Origin: Tausonia pullulans
Taxonomy: Eukaryota > Basidiomycota > Tremellomycetes > Cystofilobasidiales > Mrakiaceae
Direction: 5' to 3'
Assembly (NCBI GenBank): GCA_951802195.1
Contig: OX637627.1
Coordinates: 372,001 to 436,000 of the forward strand
Length of the DNA stretch: 64,000 bases
The first letter of the stretch is position 1, and each line of letters opens with the position of its first letter. The notes under the pieces are model-generated. The model worked only from the letters and a program-made list of their open reading frames with translations, was not told where the DNA came from and did not search any database. Shown piece by piece: positions 16,452-26,207 of the stretch. Position numbers and translations under genes: made by a program.

Positions 16452-18869
16452 CTACTCCTCCATCTTGACATCGAACGAGTCAGGCGCCGCTGGTGCAGGT
16501 GTGGACACTCCAGCCTCGCCACCTATCCCGCCGCCCTTACCAGCCACCTCCCCCTCCGCCCCCATCGTCCCTGTTGCTGCTGTTGCTGCTCCTCCTCCTC
16601 CTAGTGTGGCTGCCGCCGCTCCCCCGTCCCCAGCAACAGGCGGCACAGGCTGCTGCTGCTTCGCCGCCACGGCCGCATCTCTCGCCGCCTGCTGTCGCTC
16701 GGCCTGCGCGCGGGCGTTGTTGAGCGCGATGAGCCGTTGGGCGTGCCGTCCTATTCCAGTTGCACGGCGGGCGAGAATCGCCTGGGGCGGCTGTGCATCG
16801 GAGAACATGCCTGGCACCTAGAGGGGGAAGCGACGTCAGCGTAGGCAAGAGGCAAAGGAGAGAGAAAGAGAGAGAAAGAAAGAGAGAAATAAAGAGAGAA
16901 AGAAAGAGAGAAAGAAAGAGAGAAAGAGAATAAGACGCACTCGGATGTGGTGGTTCCGCTCCATGTGTAGCTGAAGATCCTTAAGTTCGAGTGTGGATGT
17001 CGTTGACTTGCGGTGCTTGGCGAGTCGGGCGGCGAAGTGCGTTGATTCGGAAACCATGCTGTCGACGAGCTCGAGAAGAAGCTTGAAGGGTGGCAGTGGG
17101 TAATACGTCAGCCCACGCACACACGCAAGCGCACACACACGTAGCGAGGAACGGGTCGACTGGCCACTCACATCCTCCACATCCGGCTCCAACACCTCCC
17201 CAGGTCCAACACTCTCCACTACCTCCCTTAACCGCTTCTTCCGATTCGCCAAAATCACTTCCGGCCTCCTCGCCTCTGCCAGAGCCTTCTCCTTCCTCTC
17301 CTTTTCCTCTCTCTCTTCCTTCTCCTTCCTCTCCTTCTCCCTCAGCGCCTCGGCAGCCAAACGAGCTGCCTCTGCCTGGGCCGCGCGTGCGCGCGCGGCC
17401 GCGGCGGACTGCTGCTGGGCTTGCTGTCGGAGCGCCTCGAGCTGCGCGGGCGTTCGGATCGCTGGACCGGGAGTAGACGCGGAGGTGGTCGTCCCAGATG
17501 CCGAGGGGGTCCCTGGTCCTCCCGCCGTCGTCGTAGGCGTCGCTGACCCCGACCCCCCCGCTCCACCAGGCGTCGCCGATCTCACCGCCGTCGCCGCCGC
17601 CGACGCCAACTGCTGGGGTGTCATAGGCATACCCGGCCTCGGTGGTCGGAACGGCATCGTCGGCCTCATCTGCTGCTGCTGGGGCGTCCCGAAACCCCCT
17701 GCAGCGCCCGCGCCCGCCGCGCCTGGTCCTCCTCCTTGGGACATGGCGGGCCTCCGATTCGCAGGGATAGCGAGGTTCGGGAGTGGCGTGCCACCCCCTC
17801 CCACCGCTGCAGTAGACGGCGTGCCTGGGGCAGAGGACCCAGCGGACGACGTCGAGCCCGCTGGAGTGGGCGTTGCGGCGGCTGCTGAAGAGGACGCGGC
17901 GGGTCGGGCGGGTGTGGTGGAGACGGGAGTGCCTTTGGCTGTGGAGGTCCCCGCCATCCCTCCGGGGACTGTCTGCATGTATCTGTTCCAGAGGGCTTCC
18001 AATTGCGGTTGCTAAATTCCCGCCCCGAAGTCGAAGAGTGAGCGCGTCAGTCTGCCCGTCTCCCCTCACGCGTCGCGTCCCTCCCGTCTCTCGATACGCG
18101 CTTACGCACCTTTGCGAACGTCTCGGCCCTGCCAGCCTCCGGCATCGATTTCAACTGGTTGATCAGCTGGATGATCTTCTGATGCTGCGCCTGCGAGGCC
18201 GCCTTCTGCTGAGGCGTCATCTGCGCGGGGTTGAGTGGCGTCGCGGGTCGGACGGGGGGGCCGCCAGCGCCGGCGCCTCCTGGTAGTGGAGGTCGGGCTG
18301 GGGTAGAAGGACCGCCGACGGCGGATGTCGGCTGTTGAGGGGGAGGGCCGCCCTGCCTCATGGGTGGCCCTGGACCCGGGAGGCGGCCGACCTGAGGATG
18401 GGTCGTCGGCACCGGGGTGGCGACTGGTTTCGTCGGACCGGGCGCCGCGACGGGTTGAGGTGGAGGTTGAGAAGCGGGAGCGGAGGTAGGGGCGGTGCTG
18501 AGAGGAACAAAGAAGGGGGCGAGTTGGGGGTACTGGGTGAGGAGACCGGTCCTCTGCGAAAGGGGGCGAAGACGTCAGTCGAGAGCGACGCGAAACCGGA
18601 GCGAGCGCGATGACAGACCTGCGCCTCCGTCAGCTTGCCTTGCCGATGCATAGCAACAATCGCCTGAAGGTTCGGCTGGGCAGCCAGCATGGCTTGCTGA
18701 GCGGCGGAAGGACCAGTGGCGGCGGCCTTTGGATGAATGAGAGGACGGGGACGCGAAGTCAGAAAGAGGTCACCACCGGGAGAAGCGACAGAGGTAGCAG
18801 CGGGCCCACCTGGCGGTTGGCCATGAAGGCGTTAGCGGCCGCCTGCTGCTGGCTCGGATTCTGAGACAT
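16452..18869 (-). CDS. TAF12: Transcription initiation factor TFIID/SAGA subunit TAF12
   Basis: Histone-fold subunit that pairs with TAF4 in TFIID and with Ada1 in SAGA. Reading on the - strand, the start ATG is 18869 (MSQNPSQQQAAANAFM). The N-terminal two thirds is Gln/Pro/Ala/Thr-rich and disordered, with a charged E/K/R helix near 17250-17390. The histone fold spans two exons near 16945-17230: NRKKRLREVVESVGPG, then LLLELVDSMVSESTHFAARL and AKHRKSTTSTLELKDLQLHM. It closes with ERNHHIRVPGMF across a further intron. The tail is Ala/Gly-rich and ends EE at 16452. About seven exons. The histone fold with its LAKHRKS and ELKDLQLHMER elements is diagnostic. The 5' exons are short, so an additional upstream exon cannot be excluded. 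Convergent with HIS4, only 82 bp between stop codons. Confidence 0.93.
16850..16936 (-). repeat. Polypurine tract inside a TAF12 intron (pyrimidine tract in the sense strand)
   Basis: About 85 bases of almost pure a/g on the + strand, built from gaaa and gaga units with occasional variation. In the TAF12 sense direction this is a very long C/T tract within the intron separating the histone-fold exon from the VPGMF exon. It could act as an extended polypyrimidine tract for the 3' splice site, or simply be a microsatellite. Confidence 0.8.
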
Positions 18870-19852
18870 CAGACGGAAGGCGAGCGGGCGGGCGGTGAAG
18901 GGATGCCCGGCGGCGGGGCGAAAGAGGGACAAGTGAGATTGGTGGTGGTTGAGCGAAACTAAGAGAACGCGCCGCGTTTGGACATGATGCGTACGGGCGA
19001 GAGGCGAGAGTCAAAAGCATGAAGTCCATGATCTTATCTTAGCGGTTGGCCTCGTACGCTCTCGAGACACACCAAGGTAGTGGGGAGACATTGAATTATA
19101 CCCGTCGTCGAGTAAAAAGATGATTGATCTCCCATCCGCACAGCGGACAAGAGAGATCGAGGAGAGGGAGTAGGGAGTGTGCGAGCTCTTGTAGGAAAAG
19201 CAAAGAAATCTACTCTGCAAACGGGGTCATAAGCAGGACGACGCTAAACTAGTCGCTAGGGTCTTGTCGTAGCATCGTAGGTAGGTGATTGCATAAAGAT
19301 CGCACATGAGGAGTGGGTGCTTCGCAGAGACCCGGGGTGGGGTGGGGGGGGGGGGGGGGGACATCGAGGGATAAGTCAACGTGAAGGAAGAGAAAAGAAA
19401 ATGAGCCCGAGATAGGGGAGACGAGATTTGAGACTGTCACATTGGGATGGGGGACCGTCACGCGCAGCGCGACGTGTCCTAGAGTGGGGGTGGGGATGGA
19501 TGCGCTAGGCAGAAGGCTAGCTTCCGAGGCGATGGGCGAGACGAGCGGTGGACGACACGAATAGAGAGGTTCCTCGCAGGCTGGCTGGAGGGATCCGTTG
19601 TGTTGAAGGGGTGGGGGTGGGTGGCGCGTCATCAAGACGTCAAAGGGGGGGTGGGGGGGTTCGCTCGGTCCAACCGCCGCAAAGGTGGTGGGGGTGGTGG
19701 TTGGGGATGGGATGTTGGATTGAAGATGTCGTGTGATCCGTCGAGACACGACGGAGTGCAGGAGGATTATAGTGAGGGTCGTTTCCGAATGGAGTGTAAG
19801 GAGAGGCGAGGAGGAGGAGAGAAGAGAAGAGACGAGCTAAAACGGGGTGGCT
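18870..19852. other. Intergenic region between TAF12 5' end and the glucanase 3' end
   Basis: No gene supported. G-rich on the + strand between about 19330 and 19720, with a 17-nt G run and several ggggtgggg motifs. The part next to 18870 is the presumed TAF12 promoter, and the part next to 19852 is the 3' flank of the glucanase. Confidence 0.4.
19334..19360. repeat. Homopolymeric G run
   Basis: The sequence ggggtggggt is followed by 17 consecutive g. Further g-runs lie at about 19485-19495 and 19605-19660. The tract is able to form G-quadruplex structures in principle. The true length may differ because such runs are error-prone in sequencing. Confidence 0.85.
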
Positions 19853-22372
19853 TATTTGCCGCAGATGTTCGAGTTCTTGTAGCTCTTCGCGTCCTTGGGG
19901 ATGATGCCGAGCTTGAGACCGGACTTGTACGACCAGGATGAGATATCGTACTCGACCTTCCAAGACCAGTAGCTGGAGAAGAGAAGATAAGAGAAAGAGA
20001 GCTGTCAGGAGCTGCGGAGGGAGATGAAAAGGGAAAGGTCGCCACTCACATCCAGCCGTTGCCGGCAGACTCATAGATTTGGGCCTGTGCCTCCCAGAAC
20101 TTCGTGACCCAGGCAACGTAGTCCTGGTTCTTGTACCAATCCCCGGAGTTTTCGGTGCCGAGCTTGTTGGTCGTGGCCCACTCGCCAAAGACGATTGAGT
20201 GCTTAGCTCCCGCGACCTTGTTGGCGATATCGCAGACATTGTTGATGTAGTCCTGGCGGTTCCAGCTCTGCTCGTTACCGAAGGCGAAGTACGAGTGCTG
20301 AAAGAGGGGGAGCAAGGTCAGTCAAGCGATCTCGTGGAAAGGAGGAAGGCGAGGGGACGACGCACGTAGTCGAGCATAACGTCGGTGTGCATCTCGCCCG
20401 AGAGAGTCTGATCCCAGTACTGGGCGCCCTGCCAACCGTCGTGGAAGACGACGGCGATGTCAGACTTGCGCCTCTGCCCCTGGGTCCAGGTCTCGACGCT
20501 GGTCTGCGACGGAGCGGGGGCGGAGGCAGAGGCCGAGGCGCTGGTCGTGGCGTTGGCCGGGGCGATGGTGCCGGTGGCAGAAACCTCGGGGACGGTCGCG
20601 TTGGGGGAAGCAGAAACGGCAGGGCAGCCGGCCTGGGAGGCGCGTCGGAGACGACGGTGGTGGGGGTTGACGAACGAGGTCGAGCGACGAGCATGCGCCT
20701 TAAGGGCAGGGGCCACGGCGCGCTTGTCGGGGATCTGCTCGCCCTTGGTCGAGGCGCGGACCTGTTCGTAGGCAGCGGGATAAAAGACCTTGAGGGCGTC
20801 GAGGACGGCGCCGTTCCATCCGTTGGGCTAGAGAACCGCTGCGTCAGTTACAAAGCCAGCGGACAGACAAAACGCGAGAGCGCGCACCTCATTGGCGATG
20901 CCGATCGAGGTAACGGTTCCCTCGTACTCGGCGGCGGAAAGGATGTCGACGACCTTGGCGAGGGAAGAGTACGAGCGAGCGATGCTGGAGTGAGAGCCCA
21001 GGTGGTCAGCATCCGCGATGGGGTTTCAGTCGCCAGCGAGTATGACTCACTTGGTAGCCGTCTGCCACTGGGTCGCGCCCGAGTGCCCAGAGTGGTCCTG
21101 ACCATTCTGGGATCCGGGGAGGCCGTGCATCGAGATCATGACCTTGAGGCCGTTGTTTTTGGACCACTGGATGGCCTTCTTGACGTAATCCATCGAGCCC
21201 TAGGGGTGGGGTGGGGTAGTCACAAAGTCAGGTGCATTGCTCGGTAACAGAGATACAGCGTGAGGAGGGACTGCGGGCGATGAGATGAAGCGTGCGCGTG
21301 GACGGGCTTTGGCTTCGGCACGCGGAGAGTGAAGTGAGGCTGGGAGGGAGACACGACGGCACACACCTGCTTGTACGGCTCGCTGCCATAGTTGCCGACG
21401 GCCCAGTAGCCAATGGGAAGCTTTGAGGGGGCACGTCGCGTGGGTCAGCAAGGGAGAACAGAGATGACGAGGGCGAGAGAGAGGAACGAAGAAGCATGGA
21501 AGGACAGAGATGGGGGCGGGAGGAAGAGGGAAACAAAGTGCTGTCACTCACGCGGACGCTAATTCACACAAGGAGGGCGGAGGCGGAGCGATAGAGTTTA
21601 GGCCAACACGAGACGCGGGCGCGAGAAAGGGCAGCGGGGCTTGGCTTTAGTGCGATGCTCCTCCCCTTTCACCGGGCGCATCTCAGCACTCACTGGTTGA
21701 GACCGGCCTCCGCCATTTGGCGGAAGTCGTCCTCGACGATCCAGCTGTGGGAGAGCGAAGGAAGAGGGAGGAAGGGAGGGAGGAAAGGGAGGAGCCGGGA
21801 GATGGGTGCATTGTCAGAACTCAGCTACTGGAGACAAAGACTGCAGATCGACGAGTGACGCCTCGCCCGCCCCCCGTCTCGCCTGGATACAGACTCACGT
21901 CGCCCAGTGCTGCTCGAGCGCGGCCTGAGCATCGGAGGCCTGCTCAGAGAAGGTCCACTCGCAGGCAGCGCCGGCTGCAGAGAGAGGGTGAGAGCAAGGG
22001 CGTGGGCAAGAGTCAGGAATTATGTCAACGGGGGAGATATGTGAGGTTTCAGCGATGCAGGCCGTGCTGCTGGCGTGGGAATGGGGAGGTTGAAAGGACT
22101 GGAACGAACGAGCGTTGTTGCTGAAGAGCGTGGGCGACATCCACTTCTCGAGGACGAGCCATCCACCTGGAGGGAGGAGAGAGCGTCAACACGTGTGTCT
22201 CAAGGCGGAACTGAAAGTCGAGGACGAGGGAAAGGAAATCGATGAACGAACCGAGGTTGACACCACGGATCTTCTGGGATGAGCCCTTGGAGTAGTCCCA
22301 GCCGTCGACGGTGGCGGAGACGAAGGAGGTGAGGGAAAGGAGGAGGATGAGGAGAGAGGAAACGATGGACAT
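19853..22372 (-). CDS. Secreted glycoside hydrolase family 5 glucan exo-1,3-beta-glucosidase
   Basis: Hydrolyses beta-1,3-glucan outside the cell for wall remodelling. The start at 22372 gives a hydrophobic signal peptide (VSSLLILLLSLTSFVSA). Family signatures follow in order on the - strand: KIRGVNLGGWLVLEKWM (split by an intron), AACEWTFSEQ, IVEDDFRQMAEAGLNQ, RLPIGYWAVG, then SMHGLPGSQNGQDHSG. The acid/base region is GIANEPNGWNG, followed by VVFHDGWQG, LDYHSYFAFG and the nucleophile region FGEWATTNKLG. The end is WMYWSWKVEYDIS and the stop TAA is 19853-19855. About ten exons. Odd feature: about 100 residues rich in Arg, Ser, Thr and Ala are inserted between YEQVRAST and IAVVFHDG. Catalytic Glu residues appear present, so it should be active. 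Substrate class is inferred from similarity to EXG1-type enzymes. Confidence 0.92.
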
Positions 22373-23340
22373 CTTTCAAAGAGTGGTAAGCAGCCGTGGG
22401 CTGAGGTGAGGGTGGTGGGAAGGTGAGGGGGAGGTGCAGGAGAGGAGGGGGCTTCGCTAGGAAGGCTAGGAGTGTGGATGGAGAAGGGAAAGTGACAGCC
22501 GGCTCGCGGTGTAAGGGGAGAGGGGAAGGGGAGGGCAAGGACAGGAAGTGGAAAGAGAGACGACGAGAAGATGAACGTTAGAGTGAGGGAGAGGGCGACC
22601 AAGCACCTGTGAAGAGGGAACGCCGTCGGTTCCGCTCCGCCAAGGAAAGTCAACCGCGACAGCTCTCTCTCGCTCGGGCCCTCCCGCCACTCTCACACCC
22701 TGCAAAAGACCGATCCAGCTCCGCCAGCAGGGCATGGCTTCTGATCGCTTCCCGTTGTTCCCATGCACAGAGACGGAGGGCATGCCATCCATGGACGGCG
22801 CAGCTGCTGGCTCGTCCTTGCCGACGTCGCCGTGTTCGGCGAGTGTTTATGTCTCAACACGCAGCTCGCTCCCCCGGATCAAGCGTCCCCCGCGTCACTG
22901 GCAACGACATCGACCGATGCAGTCCAAGCCAAGGTCAATCCAATCAACGAGCCGGCCCGTCGGGGACCCTCATTAGCCCTGTTCTCGCTTTGGTAGGAAT
23001 GACCTGGCTCAGTCAACAAAGTGCATCGCCTCCTTCATGCAAGCGCCCCAGGGATGCGTGCTTGTCTCAACGCTCAAGCGCGCGCACGCACACCCGGCGA
23101 ACCCCCCGACGGGGACTGTGACGCGCTTGATTTTTTCGTTTGCAAGCCACCTCCTTGGCGGCGATGCGTCTCACGCGGCTTGTCGATAGTTCTGTGAGCA
23201 GGCCTCGATCTGTCTTTCAAGTGTGCAGGAGCGCCGATTCTCTTTGACGCAGCAAGAAGTGAAGGAGGGTGGGCCATGCGCGAGGCTTTCCCTCTGGCTC
23301 CTTCGACGCGTCTTCTCTTCGCGTCTAACAACCTTCAACC
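22373..23340. promoter_or_regulatory. Divergent intergenic region between the glucanase and coilin-like genes
   Basis: Almost 1 kb with no supported gene. Open frames here have no protein character. It must hold the promoters of both the - strand glucanase and the + strand coilin-like gene. The 200 bases next to 22372 are A/G-rich on + (C/T-rich in the glucanase sense direction). Confidence 0.4.
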
Positions 23341-25848
23341 ATGCGCATCCGGATCTCACTCCTCCCACCCCTCGAGCCTCTCAAGGCATGGACAGCCCTG
23401 CCCCAGCAAGCGTTGCCTACACCGGCGGCCACGATCGCCGACCTCAAGAGCCAGCTGGTGCGCGAGGTACCCGCGCTCGCCGACTTTGGCCCGGAACACC
23501 TCGCGCTGGAGGTCGATGGATACGAGATGCTCGATGGAAGTGGACTGGCAGTGCTCGACGGAGAGAAGGATGTGCTCGAGTGAGTCGAGGAGTCCTGCTG
23601 GATCGAGGGAGAGACGTCGAACCTGATTTTCTGGGTTGGGCCTCGTTCGCTTCTTCTTAGGGTCAAGCTTCGCGCCGGTGCTAAGACGAGCTCAGGCAAA
23701 GTCAAAACCTCCTCATCTCAGTTTACAGGTCACTCCGGTTTCTGCTCTTTCTGCGCGTTCTCAAGTGCGCGCGTGTCTTGTCGACGCGTCCGGGCTGACA
23801 GGTTGGATTTATGCTGTCCAGCTCCATCGCCAGTCGCTCTTTCGGCTGCTTCCCAGTCCAAGGCTTCCTCTTCCTCCGCGCGGAAGAAGCGCAAGCTCTC
23901 GCCTCCCCCTGCTCTTTCATCCATCCTTCCCAACATCGAAGCGCCGCGAGCCAAGAAGAAGCCTCGCACAAAGACGACAGGGGCTCCCGCTCCAGTTGCG
24001 TCGGCTGTCATCCCTCCTTTTACTGCTGCTTCCCAGGCAGCTACCCTCCCTCTTGCTGCACCGTTGAGGCCGAAGCAGCAGCTGGGTCAATCTAAGGCCC
24101 TCGCGAGCCTGCCGAAGCTCGAACAGGTGGTCAGCCAGACCGGAGGTCGGATGGCTGCCCCGACAAATGACGAGGACAGTTCGTCAGATTCAGATTCCAT
24201 CTCGAGCTCGAACTCTAGCAGTGAGTTTTCATTTTGATTCCTCGCGACCGAATCAATTCTGACGAATTCGCACATGCCTTCCTCCTCAGGCAGCAGCGAC
24301 AGCGCCTCGTCCGCCTCCTTGTTCTCGTCCTCGGCGCCCTCCTCATCATCCTCAAACTCATCTTCCTCGGACTCAGACTCGGATTCAGACTCGGACTCGG
24401 ACTCAGACTCGGACTCGGACTCGCACGACGGCCCCGAGGTCGCCTCTTCCAAGAAATCCCCAGCCCTGATCCCCTCGATCACCAAACTCAACGGCCATGG
24501 CAGCAAATCAACGACTATCCGCCTAACTCCTATGTTCGTTGTTCTCCCCTTTTTTCTCTCAATTGCCTGATTGAAAAACAACTGAATAGGCTCACCGTCT
24601 TTTTCTCTCCAGTATCCCAGCGAATCCCCCCGTTCCACCTGGCCAAGGTCTCGCCTCAACGCATGACCGTAACGTTCGTCGACGGAAGAAGAAGGCCGAC
24701 CTCAAGACGAAGGCGAAGCTTGCTGCCCAAGCCCTAGCCTCTTCCACGCTCCCTCTCTCTCTCTCAACATCCGCTCCGCCTCCGGAAGCGAGCCACCTCA
24801 TCTCGACCCAACGTCCCGCTCCAACACCCGAGTTCATCGTGCCGTTCTCGGGGCGAGCGAACAAGAGTAAAGCACCTGGGTTCGGGAGCAACAACGTCGA
24901 CGCGGCGGCGACCAAGACTGTCTTCACCGCCGTTGCACCCTCTACGCCGTCCTCTTCTCCCGCGACGGCAAGGAAAGCGGCGGCGGGAGTTTCGCCAGCT
25001 CAGATTCCTCTCCCCACTAGCCCTGCTGCTAACGGAGCAGGGTTCACCACCCCACGGAACGGCCGGCCACCACGGCCGATGTTCCTTCCTCCTCCATCGC
25101 AGAGGACGGATCTTCCACAGGGGATGTTTGTCACCAGCGTGGATGTGGAGGCGCCTGGGTGGGAGGAGACGGTCGGGGGTGGTGCTTGGGCGGGCTCGAA
25201 TGGAGGAGGGGGGTGCGTTGGAGGGCAGGAGGAAGAGGGGAAGGACGAGGATGGGACGAAGGGATGGGCCGCTTGGGCTAGAGAAGAGGAGGAGGAAGCC
25301 GCACTGAAGAGTGCTAAAGTGCAGGCAGTGGCTGCTATAGAGGCTGCGACGAAGGAAACGGCGGCGACGGTCGCGGCTTCTCTAGCGGCAGCAGGGGAAA
25401 AGGAGCAGCAGCAGGTGATGGTGGCCAAGGCGACTCCTACTGGACCCATCGATTGGGACGCGCTCGAAGAAGGGTTTGATGGGATGCCCCTGGCGGCGTG
25501 GGAGCAACTTGCCGTCGTTGGGAAACTCATCGGTTGGAAGGTCAGTCGTTGCGATTCCCATCTGTCCTTGCTTGAGACTGAGGCTGATTCACGGTACCTC
25601 AGGAGCTCATCCTCAACGCCGAGACGTTCCGACCCGAGCTCGCGCTCCATGTTGCACGGGTCAAGACTGCCCGGGCCGACAGCATAACGGTCGTGCTGGA
25701 GCGGCGACTGGCGGTTGTAGAAGACGACAGATACGAGGATGGGGAGGAAGAGATGATGGACGTCGATGATGGCGCCGATGAGGAGGCGGAGGAGAGGGAG
25801 TTGACCCTAGTTGCTGCGAGCGGTGGTGGGTTCAAGGTGCTTGAATGA
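23341..25848 (+). CDS. Coilin-like nuclear protein
   Basis: Likely fungal relative of coilin, the scaffold of Cajal bodies. Starts with a short ubiquitin-like-looking N-terminus (MRIRISLLPPLEPLKAW, then ADLKSQLVREVPALADFG), as in coilin N-terminal domains. A disordered, basic and Ser-rich middle follows, with KKRKLSPPP and KKKPRTKT nuclear signals and a long Ser-Asp repeat near 24367-24423, then the basic RRRKKKADLKTKAKLAAQAL. The C-terminus has a compact domain (IDWDALEEGFDGMPLAAW, VVGKLIGWKELILNAETF, RPELALHVARVK) resembling the coilin Tudor-like tail, with a Asp/Glu-rich end. The stop is TGA 25846-25848. About six exons. The assignment rests on domain order and C-terminal resemblance, and I cannot run a profile search. 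It could be another nuclear RNP protein. Confidence 0.6.
24367..24423 (+). repeat. Ser-Asp dipeptide-encoding hexamer repeat
   Basis: About nine copies of tcggac/tcagac in frame, encoding an (SD)n tract inside the coilin-like protein. Such tracts are typical CK2 phosphorylation targets and are prone to length change. Confidence 0.9.
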
Positions 25849-26207
25849 GGACACTTTTGATATTATGAAGGAAAGTGTTTGACTGGGGAGATAGGGAAAA
25901 TACTCACAGGCTGGCAGAGGCGGATGTGACGATGTGCCGGCAGGCCGCCTCTGCCGCGCTGGACCGCCAAGTTGAAGCATCAGCGCGCGTCTCTTTCACC
26001 AACCTCTAAGTCCAACGACCAGCCGCCATCTTCCATCATACCCAGCCTCGATTAACCATATCTCATCAACTATATCCCTCCCCCACTCATCTTCAGCTCC
26101 ACCATTCACGTGGCTAGTACACTCCTCCCCACTGTTGTGTCGCCAGGAAGGGTCCCCTTCCCTCCGCGTCTCCTCCTGCTCCCCATCCTCCTCATTCTCG
26201 TACCAAC
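25849..26207. promoter_or_regulatory. Intergenic region upstream of the SET9-APSES gene
   Basis: 358 bases without a gene. The 3' half is C/T-rich on the + strand, consistent with a promoter and 5' leader for the ATG at 26208. No specific element recognised. Confidence 0.4.
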
